A stretch of DNA of 64,000 bases, from NCBI GenBank assembly GCA_964628195.1, contig CAZVPF010000004.1, positions 1 to 64,000 of the forward strand. Direction: 5' to 3'. Each line of letters starts with the position of its first letter. Positions within the stretch are counted from its first letter, which is position 1. A program made the position numbers and the translations under genes. The notes below the pieces were generated by a model, which did not search any database, had not been told where the DNA came from, and worked only from the letters and a program-made list of their open reading frames with translations. Of this stretch, positions 1 to 7,917 are shown piece after piece. Source of the stretch: CAZVPF01 sp964628195 (lineage in GTDB: Bacteria > Planctomycetota > Phycisphaerae > Sedimentisphaerales > Anaerohalosphaeraceae).

Positions 1-220
1 CTACAATAAGCCGCCATTCGGCATTCGGGCAGTTCTCAAGTATCTTATGGGCCATGACAGAATTGCCGGGCAAACGAAAAGGGCGTGGTTGAGGGTGTCA
101 TGCCCCTCAAGATAGCGTCACGTTATGTGAAGGATGTATCAAAACAGACAGATGATGTTGTCATGAAAAACAGAATGATATTTGAAATGGAACGTTAGAT
201 ATATCGCTTACTTTTGAATG
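1..220. other. Unassigned left edge, possible degraded gene tail
   Basis: No gene can be assigned. On the plus strand, one open frame runs from the edge to a TAG at 113-115, and a second, in another frame, runs from 58 to a TAG at 196-198. The two overlap in a way that could be one frameshifted 3' tail of a gene lying to the left, but neither translation is recognisable to me. The symporter gene on the opposite strand ends at 221, so transcription would be convergent here. No terminator hairpin with a T-run is visible. Confidence 0.25.
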
Positions 221-2074
221 TTAACTCATTGTATGAATAGTAAGGCCGGATAGATTTTTGCTATTCCCGCCGGTTAGCAAACTTACAGGATATGCTACTG
301 CGCTTGTAATTAAAACAGACAGGGCGGTAAATAAGAAAAAGTGAAGATCTGTATTATACTTAATGAAAAGCATAGCTATGCTGCATACAATAATTCCAGC
401 TATGGTTCCTGTGCCATTGACTCTTTTAGTGAATGCAGCTAAAAGAAAAGCAGCAAACAGTCCGCCGCTTACCAGTCCTATGACCATTGTACAATAGTCC
501 CAGATAGACTTGATATTGTAGACTGACATTACAATTGCAGTTCCGGTTCCGAATATTCCAAGTACAACAGTCAACAAACGAGAATAAAACAGTCTTTTAT
601 GTTCGTTTATTTTGTCATTGAACCTTATGACAAAATCATTAATTATCGCCGAAGCCCCGCTGTTCATACTGCTGTCAAGACTGCTCATTGCAGCGGCGAA
701 AATACCGGCTATAAGTAAACCGGAAACTCCCCTGGGCAGATGATTTAATATAAACCACGGAAATACAGAGTCGTTGCTCATGCCGGCCTCGAGGAAGGCG
801 GGATTCTTCTTAAAGAACATATAAAGAAGTGTACCAAGTCCAAAAAAGAGAAAAGCAGCCGGGATGGTAATAACTGCATTAGCCCATAGCGAGTTCCTGG
901 TTGCCTTTTCGTCCCTTGTTGTAAGGTATCTTTGTATAACCGTCTGATCCGATACATAAGGCACAACAACTGAAAAAACAGAAAGGAACACTACGATCAG
1001 TGTCGGCCTGGTGAGGTCCAAATCGATCGAAGCTATGGTAAACTTGGAGTTGTTCCATGCATTGGCGGTCATTTCCGGAAGTTCAGAGCCAAGATCAAAT
1101 AAAATAATGACAATACAAATAATTGCTCCGCCCAGCAGGACAATGACCTGTAGCACATCTGTCCAGATAACAGCTTCTATGCCGCCCATTACGGTGTATA
1201 TCGTGCATAAAATTCCCATTATCAGGATGCACGTCTGCACGTTTATGCCGGTAACAGTGGTAAGTGCAAGCGACGGGAGGAATATAACAATACCCATTCT
1301 CATAAGCTGCATGACTACATAAATAAAACTTGCAAGTAGCCTGACTTTAACGTCAAATCTTTTTTCCAGGTATTCATAAGCTGTTGATACATTGAGCCTT
1401 CTGTAAAAAGGGACAAAAACCCAAATAGCTACCGGAATAGCAACAAAAGCTATTCCCATATTTTGCAGCAGATACTGCCAATCAGAGCTGTATGTTTTGG
1501 CGGGTATGGCCATGAAAGTGATCGCGCTTAACTGCGTTCCGAAGATACTTAATCCAGCGGCCCACCACGGTATCCTCTGTCCTGCAAGGAAAAAATCGTT
1601 TGTGCTTTTTTCAAACTTCGAAAAGTAGAATCCCATTGCAAGAAGTGAGGCCAGGTAAATACCCAGGACAGAATAATTAACCGCACCAAAGCGAGGTTTG
1701 ACCGGTTCCAACAATTCGAGTATTTGTTCTGAAGAAGGAATTGAGTCCGGATCAAAAGAAAAAGTGTCAGGAAATTTAAGCGGTCTTAAAGTAGAAGTGA
1801 TAGTATTGTAACAATAGGCTGAACCATTTTCTGCAAATAGAGCTATGTCTGATTGCCCGAAAGGCACCATGGCAATGATATTTGAAGGGGCATCGGCGAC
1901 TTTATTATAAGAATCCATATCAGGTGCTTTTTTAAATAAAGCATTTTTCTGTGGGTAAAAAACGTATTTGGAAATATCAAAGCCGTCATGCTGTCGGACC
2001 TCAAGTTCATTTCCCAAAGCGGGAAAGGATAATATTACAAATAATAATGATAATAACTTATTAATATTTCTCAT
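221..2074 (-). CDS. Sodium:solute symporter (SSS family) with extra secreted N-terminal domain
   Basis: Inner-membrane Na+-coupled importer, probably for a sugar or sialic acid released by the enzymes encoded nearby. Residues 1-21 look like a signal peptide, about 22-133 are hydrophilic and presumably periplasmic, and the transporter core starts near residue 135 and carries about 13 hydrophobic segments. The core shows SSS features such as DFFLAGQRIPWWAAG and the SSLDSSMNSGAS serine-rich Na+-site segment. An in-frame TTG lies one codon upstream, but the ATG at 2074 is preferred because it overlaps the regulator's stop codon (TGATG), so the two are translationally coupled. Substrate is inferred from context; the family includes sialic acid, sugar and other solute carriers. 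The N-terminal domain is unusual for the family and could be a shortened sensor or propeller remnant. Confidence 0.85.
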   Translation of the reverse strand: MRNINKLLSLLFVILSFPALGNELEVRQHDGFDISKYVFYPQKNALFKKAPDMDSYNKVADAPSNIIAMVPFGQSDIALFAENGSAYCYNTITSTLRPLKFPDTFSFDPDSIPSSEQILELLEPVKPRFGAVNYSVLGIYLASLLAMGFYFSKFEKSTNDFFLAGQRIPWWAAGLSIFGTQLSAITFMAIPAKTYSSDWQYLLQNMGIAFVAIPVAIWVFVPFYRRLNVSTAYEYLEKRFDVKVRLLASFIYVVMQLMRMGIVIFLPSLALTTVTGINVQTCILIMGILCTIYTVMGGIEAVIWTDVLQVIVLLGGAIICIVIILFDLGSELPEMTANAWNNSKFTIASIDLDLTRPTLIVVFLSVFSVVVPYVSDQTVIQRYLTTRDEKATRNSLWANAVITIPAAFLFFGLGTLLYMFFKKNPAFLEAGMSNDSVFPWFILNHLPRGVSGLLIAGIFAAAMSSLDSSMNSGASAIINDFVIRFNDKINEHKRLFYSRLLTVVLGIFGTGTAIVMSVYNIKSIWDYCTMVIGLVSGGLFAAFLLAAFTKRVNGTGTIAGIIVCSIAMLFIKYNTDLHFFLFTALSVLITSAVAYPVSLLTGGNSKNLSGLTIHTMS

Positions 2075-3225
2075 CAAATAGTTTCCTTTTGATCAAACTT
2101 CTTCAATGAATTGCCTTTCGTAAATTCAAGGTTCACCTTGATTATCCTGTCATCATCGATCTGAATTTTCTTCTTATTCATTTTATTAAGCAGCTCAGCC
2201 GCTTTGTAGCCGAGTTCAAACTCATTTTTACACACCAGTGCCAGCTTGCTGCTGATATAGGAAGTGTGCTGCTTGTCGTCGGAGCTGACTATAGATATGT
2301 CCCGCGGGACCTTTAGACCTTTTTGAAGAGCAACCATATAAAGTTTCTCGGCCTCGGAGGTGTCGGTGCAGTAAACAGCGGTAGGCCTGTTTTTTTTAGT
2401 GAGAATTTTTGAAATATCCTTTTCGGTAATTCCACTTATTTCACTATTGCCGTAAGGTGGTTCTGCCCACAGAACATTTTCATCTTCAATTGGTATGCCG
2501 GCAAAGGATAATTCACTTGAAAAGCCTCTAAACTGCTCTTCGTTAATGCTGTATTTAAGCGGGGCGACAAAGCCTATTTGCTTATGGCCTCTGCGAATTA
2601 TTTCTTTTGCAGCAATCTTGCCGATTTGAAATGAATCCCAGCATAGAAGCGGAGCGGAAATTCCTTCCACCCCCCTGTGGCAGAACACGACGGGAATACG
2701 GTTGTTTTGAAGCTGAGACACCTGGTGAACAGGTGTTTGTTTGCCGATCGGCGGTACAATCGCGACACCGCTTATCTGCTGGTTGAGAAGTTGCAGTATA
2801 ATATCACCCTGTTTGTATATGTTATGCAGAGAATGACAGATCATCATTTGCTGGTGAATGCCGCTGAGGAACTCATCAAATCCACGGGCCAAAACGGCAA
2901 AGATCGGTCTGCTTATCTCAGGTATTAAAAGGGCGTAAGGTTTTTGCAAATTTTTGTCGGATCTATCCTGGGGCCTCTTGCTTGTATTTGCAGGCATTTC
3001 CTTTACATATGTTCCCCTTCCCCTTTGTCTTTCTATAAATCCTTCGTTTTCAAGTACGTTAAGGGCCTGCCTTACCGTGGTCCTGGAAACCCCTTTTTTC
3101 TCACAAAGATCAAGCTCACCAGGCAGCAGGTCACCAGGTGCGTATTCACCAGAACTGATCTTGCCAAGCAGGTCATGTTTTAACCACAGCCATTTCTTGT
3201 TGGTTTTTGGGTTTATCTTATTCAA
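2074..3225 (-). CDS. GntR-type wHTH regulator with LacI-like sugar-binding domain (1)
   Basis: Transcription regulator of the AraR type: an N-terminal GntR winged helix (about residues 10-75, with SRTTVRQALNVLE as recognition helix and an RGRGTYV wing) joined to a LacI/periplasmic-binding-protein fold (about 95-375, with GVAIVPP and GHKQIGFVAP). It is a clear paralogue of the regulator at 11100-12251. It lies directly upstream of and overlaps the symporter, and divergent from the catabolic operon, the usual place for a local sugar-responsive regulator. The frame is open up to a TTG at 3282, but that TTG is the -35 box of a near-perfect promoter, so the TTG at 3225, preceded by GGGGA, is preferred. 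Ligand unknown, probably a sialic acid or galactose-type sugar. Confidence 0.85.
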   Translation of the reverse strand: MNKINPKTNKKWLWLKHDLLGKISSGEYAPGDLLPGELDLCEKKGVSRTTVRQALNVLENEGFIERQRGRGTYVKEMPANTSKRPQDRSDKNLQKPYALLIPEISRPIFAVLARGFDEFLSGIHQQMMICHSLHNIYKQGDIILQLLNQQISGVAIVPPIGKQTPVHQVSQLQNNRIPVVFCHRGVEGISAPLLCWDSFQIGKIAAKEIIRRGHKQIGFVAPLKYSINEEQFRGFSSELSFAGIPIEDENVLWAEPPYGNSEISGITEKDISKILTKKNRPTAVYCTDTSEAEKLYMVALQKGLKVPRDISIVSSDDKQHTSYISSKLALVCKNEFELGYKAAELLNKMNKKKIQIDDDRIIKVNLEFTKGNSLKKFDQKETI

Positions 3226-3252
3226 CTTTTTCCCCGTATTGTCATTTGAAAG

Positions 3253-3282
3253 ATTATAATAGAATTTGAGATGTAATGTCAA
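3253..3282 (-). promoter_or_regulatory. Sigma70 promoter of regulator-symporter pair
   Basis: On the minus strand TTGACA (3282-3277), an 18-nt spacer and TATAAT (3258-3253) match both consensus hexamers exactly. Transcription would start near 3246, about 20 nt before the proposed TTG start at 3225. This placement rules out translation from the longer open frame. Confidence 0.8.
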
Positions 3283-3384
3283 ATCTAAACTTTAAATTTA
3301 TTTTTATCTTGATTTTAGCTTCAAAATTATATTAAACTCATAAATAGAGAGTAAGGCCTAATTAGCCGTATTTCGCTTAAAAGC

Positions 3385-3413
3385 TTGCAAAACAAGCATT
3401 TATGAATTAAAAT
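3385..3413 (+). promoter_or_regulatory. Candidate promoter of the catabolic operon
   Basis: TTGCAA (3385-3390), a 17-nt spacer and TAAAAT (3408-3413) fit a moderate sigma70 promoter pointing at the URO-D/GH36 operon. A perfect inverted repeat (GCTTG-CAAAA-CAAGC, 3383-3397) overlaps the -35 box and could bind a regulator. Start would be near 3420. Confidence 0.4.
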
Positions 3414-3469
3414 AGAAAAACTAAAGAGTAGGGCAAAATTAATGTATAGGATAAGAAAAGGTTGGTTAC

Positions 3470-3497
3470 GACAGTAGATGTAATTACATTTACTGTC
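3470..3497. promoter_or_regulatory. 28-bp near-perfect palindrome, operator candidate
   Basis: Positions 3470-3497 read GACAGTA-G-ATGTAATTACAT-T-TACTGTC. Every position pairs with its mirror except one pair (3477/3490). The centre lies between 3483 and 3484. It sits between the candidate promoter and the first gene of the operon, 30 bp before the ATG at 3527, a roadblock or repressor position. It is not followed by a T-run, so it does not look like a terminator. Confidence 0.6.
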
Positions 3498-3526
3498 TTG
3501 TTTAAGTTTTTCTGATGTAAATCCAA

Positions 3527-4612
3527 ATGAAAATCAATTGCATGAATTCGAAACAGAGAGTTTTATCAGCAATCAAGCGGCAAGAAACCGACAGGGTACC
3601 GATGGACTTTTCCGCTAACAGTACCACAATGCAACGTTTGATGCAGGAGATGAGCGTAAATTCACACCGGGAATTGCTAAAATTTCTTAGTGTGGACATA
3701 ATAGATATACGGGGAGTCGTTGAGCCGGTATATCGCGGGCCTGTTGCTTATGAAAAAAATCTCGGTAACGGGGTAATTGAGGATTTCAGGGGTTGGCGCA
3801 CCAGAATAGAAGACACAGCCTCGGGCCCGGAGAGAATGTATTGTGAATTTGTGCTGAAAGAAGCTTCAGGCATCGAAGAATTTGAAAAACACATTTGGCC
3901 CAGTGCGGACTGGTTTGACTTTACACAAATGTATGAGGGGATTGAACAATGGAAGGATTTTGCTGTAATGGCGTCAGGAGCCAGTATCTGGCAGCATCCA
4001 TCGTTTTTAAGGAGCCTGGATCGACTGTTGATGGACCTTGTTATTGATCCGGAATTAGCCGGTTATTTGCTCGATAAATATACGGATTTTTACACAGACT
4101 ATTTTGACCGAATGTTTTCGGCGTGTAAAGGAACTATAGATATCCTGAGAATAGCTGACGATCTTGGTATGCAGGACAGGTTGTTAATAAGCCCCGAACT
4201 GTTTGACAAGTATTTGTTTAATAGACTGAAAAAGATAGTAGATATGGCCAAGAGTTATGATGTTAAGGTGATGTTCCATTCCTGTGGGGCGATATTTCCT
4301 TTGATCGGGCGATTAATTGAGGCCGGCATAGACATTCTGGACCCTGTTCAGGTGCGGGCAAAAGATATGGACCCTGGCAAATTAAAAAAGGACTTTGGTG
4401 ATAAAATTTGTTTCCATGGCTCGATAGACACTCAGTATCTTCTTCCGCATGGCAGCGTGGAGGAAGTGAAAAATACCGTCAATGAAATGGTCGGTATTTT
4501 GGCAAACGGAGGGGGATTTATACTGGCTCCCAGCCATGTCTTGCAAAATGACGTACCTGCCGAGAATATTGCGGCACTTTACCAGGCTGGAATTACTGCA
4601 AAACCTGAATAA
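3527..4612 (+). CDS. URO-D family protein, methyltransferase-like (1)
   Basis: Cytoplasmic (beta/alpha)8 protein of the uroporphyrinogen-decarboxylase superfamily, nearer to the zinc-dependent methylcobamide methyltransferase branch (MtaA/MtbA-like) than to haem enzyme HemE: it carries H251-S-C253 (FHSCG), the H-x-C zinc pair of that branch. Towards the C-terminus, where those enzymes have a third Cys ligand, it has LAPSH with a histidine. The opening pattern KQRVLSAIKRQETDRVP is typical. An internal ATG at 3542 would give an N-terminus beginning MNSKQRV, like the paralogues, and may be the true start; neither ATG has a good Shine-Dalgarno. First gene of the operon; its TAA overlaps the next ATG (TAATG). 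Substrate unknown. Confidence 0.8.
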   Translation: MKINCMNSKQRVLSAIKRQETDRVPMDFSANSTTMQRLMQEMSVNSHRELLKFLSVDIIDIRGVVEPVYRGPVAYEKNLGNGVIEDFRGWRTRIEDTASGPERMYCEFVLKEASGIEEFEKHIWPSADWFDFTQMYEGIEQWKDFAVMASGASIWQHPSFLRSLDRLLMDLVIDPELAGYLLDKYTDFYTDYFDRMFSACKGTIDILRIADDLGMQDRLLISPELFDKYLFNRLKKIVDMAKSYDVKVMFHSCGAIFPLIGRLIEAGIDILDPVQVRAKDMDPGKLKKDFGDKICFHGSIDTQYLLPHGSVEEVKNTVNEMVGILANGGGFILAPSHVLQNDVPAENIAALYQAGITAKPE

Positions 4613-6777
4613 TGAAATGGATGGCAATGGAAGTTAAGCAGATAAATAAAAAATTAAATTTTGAAAATGACGAAGTCATCATAAGTTATGGTGGAATTTC
4701 TTTTTCTTTCTATAAATATGACAGGAGTCTTGTATTCGCAAGTATGCTGCCGGAATCCTGGCGTCATTTATACCTGCCGGCGCCGGAGGGCATTAATTTT
4801 TGCCGGGAGGCAGAGATACAGGTTACAGGCAGGGGAAGGGATTTTGCGGCACGAAGCAGGTCTCTCGGGGGTATTGGAGAATCCTTGGAATATCTTGGTA
4901 TTTCTTATGAAGACCAACAATGTGCGAGAACTTACAGCATAGAATATATCGAGCGTGAGTTGAACCTGCGTATCGTTTCAAAATACATGTTTATCGCTTC
5001 GGACCTCCCGGTCGTCCGGAGGTGGGTCGAGGTTAAGAATGAATCCTCTGAGCCCGTCGGACTCGAAAGAGCATGTTCGGTTGCCATGTATCATTTGACC
5101 ATGCCCGGCCAGAAGTCATGGTCAGAGAAGATGTTTTTACATGTACCTTACAGCAGTTGGTCTGGTGAGGCTCAATGGCAAAAGCTTTCAATGGCCCAGG
5201 CGGGTATCTCCAGCAAGGATGCAAGCCATTACCGTGCTGTATGTCTTGGTTCTCGCAGTTCTGCGGAATACAGCCCAATGGGGATTTTAGAGGACAGCGA
5301 AGCAAATATCTGTTGGTTTTGGCAGATCGAGCATTCAGGGTCATGGATGTGGGAAACCGGCAGGTTATTTGTGGGCGCTCAGCATGGTTTATATCTAATT
5401 GCAGGTGGTCCCGATGAAGAGTTCGGTCACTGGTGGAAAAACCTCCGGCCCGGGGAGAAATTTGTCTCGGTGCCGGTTTCTGTCGGTTGTGTAAAGGGTG
5501 GCTTTCAGGAGACTGTGCAGGTATTAACCGAGTACCGGCGCAAGGCATGCAGGAAGACTCACCCGGCAGACGATAACCTGCCTGTAATATTCAATGACTA
5601 TATGAATTGCCTTTGGGGTAACCCTTCCGTGGAAAAGGAACTGCCTTTGATATCTGCCGCTGCAGAGGTTGGATGTGAATATTACTGTATTGATTCCGGG
5701 TGGTATGCGGGGCCCGAAGAAAACTGGTGGCCAAATGTAGGCCATTGGCTGCCGGACGAGAATCGGTTTGGAAAAAACGGTTTTATAGAGCTTATCGATA
5801 AAATACGCGATACAGGTATGACCCCTGGTTTGTGGATCGAGGCCGAGGTCGTGGGGGTCAATAATTCTCTGGCGGCAAAAAATGATTCATGGTTTTTGCA
5901 AAGGCATGGAAAACGTATCATTTACAACGGCAGATACTTTCTGAATTTCATGAATCCCGAGGTTATTGAATGGCTTGATTCGGTGATTGACCGTTTTGTA
6001 TTCGAGTACAATATCGGGTATATAAAAAATGATTACAATATTGATCTTCATATAGGTGCAGAAAACAATGCCGACAGTTTCGGTGATGGGCTTTTGCAGC
6101 ATATAAGGGCTTTTTATTTATGGATTGACAGGATACATGAAAGGCATCCGAATCTTATTTGGGAAAACTGCGCTGCCGGGGGGCTGCGAAACGATTACGG
6201 CATTCTTTCTCATGCTCAGCTTCAAAGCAGCAGTGACCTCGATGAATATCATATGTATTCGGCCCTCGTTATCGGCTGCAGTGCCGCTACACTGCCAGAA
6301 CAGATGGCGGTATGGTCTTATCCCACTGACCCGGATGATATCGAGCAAACGATTTACAATATGGTAAACTCGATATTAAGTAGAATACATCTGAGTGGAA
6401 GGCTTTGTGGGTTATCAAAACAGTGCAGGCAGCTTGTTCTTGAAGGGATTCAGTGTTATAAAGATATAAGAATGTATATCCCTCGTTCTGTGCCTTTTTA
6501 TCCTTTGGGACTGCCGGCAATTTCTAAGGACAGCTGCTGGCAGGGTTATGGGCTGAAAGGACCGGGCGTGCATCATCTTGCATTATGGAGGAAAGATCCG
6601 GAAAAAGAAAGCTGTATAGTAGATCTTTCCGCCCTGGGAGAAATTAAGACTATTGAATGTATATATCCGGAAAAAAAACAATTTGCACCATCCATTGAAA
6701 TTCTTGACAATACTAAGATAAAAGTTGTCTTTCCCCTTAACATAACAGCTCGTTTATTCAGGATAATATCAAAATGA
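4612..6777 (+). CDS. GH36-family alpha-galactosidase (or alpha-GalNAc-ase)
   Basis: Glycoside hydrolase clan D enzyme of about 721 residues, the usual GH36 length: an N-terminal beta-sandwich (to about 300), a catalytic TIM barrel and a C-terminal beta domain. The barrel shows DSGWY, PGLWIEAEV, the nucleophile segment YIKNDYN (Asp474), ENCAAGGLRND (counterpart of the usual ESCSGGG-type loop) and SSSDLDE with the likely acid/base Asp542. The canonical KWDMN around the nucleophile is KNDYN here. No signal peptide, so it probably acts on imported oligosaccharide in the cytoplasm. It overlaps its neighbours by one and four bases, hence strictly co-transcribed. GH36 also contains alpha-N-acetylgalactosaminidases, which would suit mucin-type glycans; the sequence alone does not decide. 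Confidence 0.85.
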   Translation: MKWMAMEVKQINKKLNFENDEVIISYGGISFSFYKYDRSLVFASMLPESWRHLYLPAPEGINFCREAEIQVTGRGRDFAARSRSLGGIGESLEYLGISYEDQQCARTYSIEYIERELNLRIVSKYMFIASDLPVVRRWVEVKNESSEPVGLERACSVAMYHLTMPGQKSWSEKMFLHVPYSSWSGEAQWQKLSMAQAGISSKDASHYRAVCLGSRSSAEYSPMGILEDSEANICWFWQIEHSGSWMWETGRLFVGAQHGLYLIAGGPDEEFGHWWKNLRPGEKFVSVPVSVGCVKGGFQETVQVLTEYRRKACRKTHPADDNLPVIFNDYMNCLWGNPSVEKELPLISAAAEVGCEYYCIDSGWYAGPEENWWPNVGHWLPDENRFGKNGFIELIDKIRDTGMTPGLWIEAEVVGVNNSLAAKNDSWFLQRHGKRIIYNGRYFLNFMNPEVIEWLDSVIDRFVFEYNIGYIKNDYNIDLHIGAENNADSFGDGLLQHIRAFYLWIDRIHERHPNLIWENCAAGGLRNDYGILSHAQLQSSSDLDEYHMYSALVIGCSAATLPEQMAVWSYPTDPDDIEQTIYNMVNSILSRIHLSGRLCGLSKQCRQLVLEGIQCYKDIRMYIPRSVPFYPLGLPAISKDSCWQGYGLKGPGVHHLALWRKDPEKESCIVDLSALGEIKTIECIYPEKKQFAPSIEILDNTKIKVVFPLNITARLFRIISK

Positions 6778-7862
6778 CGAGCATTATGAATCCAAAAGAA
6801 CGAATAATTTCTGCAATAAATCATGAGGTTCCGGACAGGATACCCCTTGCTGTACAGGAAATTGAACATGAACATCTATTTGCAGAGTATCTTGGGATTA
6901 CTGATGCGAAAGAACCAGTTCATCCCGATATAGGTTATTATTCAGCATCTTATGAAAAACTCGGCATAGATTGCTTCAGGCTTGAAATTGGCTATGACGG
7001 GGATATACCAGCCGGGCCCCGACAGGAAGAACTTAACGAATGGGGGACAATCGCGAAAAAAGACTATGGAACTGATCATTGGTATCCATTAGCTGATGCT
7101 GATTCCATACAAGTAATTGAAAAACATCCATGGCCGGACCCTGATATGTTCGATTACGAATATGCAGCCCAAAAGGCAAAGAATAAAGGAAAAGTTTTTG
7201 CCTTACGCGGACCCCATTGGTGGCCCTTGCTGTGCAGGGTTTTTGATTTAATGGGGATGGAAAACACCATGATGAAACTGGCTCTGGAGCCGGTAATTTT
7301 TGAAGCGGTTCTGGATAAGGTTTTTGAGATTACCTGTACCTGTACTGAGAAACTAATAAAATCGTGTGGTGACAATATGCAGATTGTATGCGCAGGGGAC
7401 GATTTTGCGGACCAGCAGGGCCTCATGATTTCTCCTTCGATTTGGCGAAAATATCTGAAACCACGTTATAAAAAGCTGTTTGAACTGGCCAGGAAGAACA
7501 ATAAGTACATATGGTTTCATTCATGTGGAAATATATATGAAGTGCTGCCTGATTTAATCGATATCGGTATCGATGTGTGGGAAACGGTGCAGCTGCATAC
7601 CCTGCCTGTCTCAGCAAAAGAGCTTAAAAGAAATTTTGGCCAACACATCACCTTTTTCGGGGCCGTGAATTCTCAACGGCTACCATTTATGAGTGAAGAA
7701 CAAGTACGGCTGGAAACCATTAATTGCATAGAAGCTCTGGGTGAGAACGGGGGATATATATGCAGCGCGGACCATGGAATAAGAAATGACGTCCCTTACC
7801 GGAACATTGAAACTTTATTTCAAACGGCAAGAGATTACAGAAAACCGGATTATACATGTTAA
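6774..7862 (+). CDS. URO-D family protein, methyltransferase-like (2)
   Basis: Second URO-D superfamily member, about 30% or less alike to the first by eye but with the same landmarks: opening MNPKERIISAINHEVPDRIP, zinc-type H249-S-C251 (FHSCG), a GAVNSQ segment and C-terminal CSADHGIRNDVP with the conserved His. ATG at 6774 overlaps the GH36 stop by four bases (ATGA); a second in-frame ATG at 6786 matches the paralogues' N-terminus. Cytoplasmic, no signal peptide. Predicted to act on the same substrate pathway as its neighbours; reaction unknown. Confidence 0.8.
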   Translation: MTSIMNPKERIISAINHEVPDRIPLAVQEIEHEHLFAEYLGITDAKEPVHPDIGYYSASYEKLGIDCFRLEIGYDGDIPAGPRQEELNEWGTIAKKDYGTDHWYPLADADSIQVIEKHPWPDPDMFDYEYAAQKAKNKGKVFALRGPHWWPLLCRVFDLMGMENTMMKLALEPVIFEAVLDKVFEITCTCTEKLIKSCGDNMQIVCAGDDFADQQGLMISPSIWRKYLKPRYKKLFELARKNNKYIWFHSCGNIYEVLPDLIDIGIDVWETVQLHTLPVSAKELKRNFGQHITFFGAVNSQRLPFMSEEQVRLETINCIEALGENGGYICSADHGIRNDVPYRNIETLFQTARDYRKPDYTC

Positions 7863-7917
7863 TGTGAATCACAGGTAACTTTAAGGGTAAGTCCATAAAT
7901 AATAAAAGGTTGAAATT

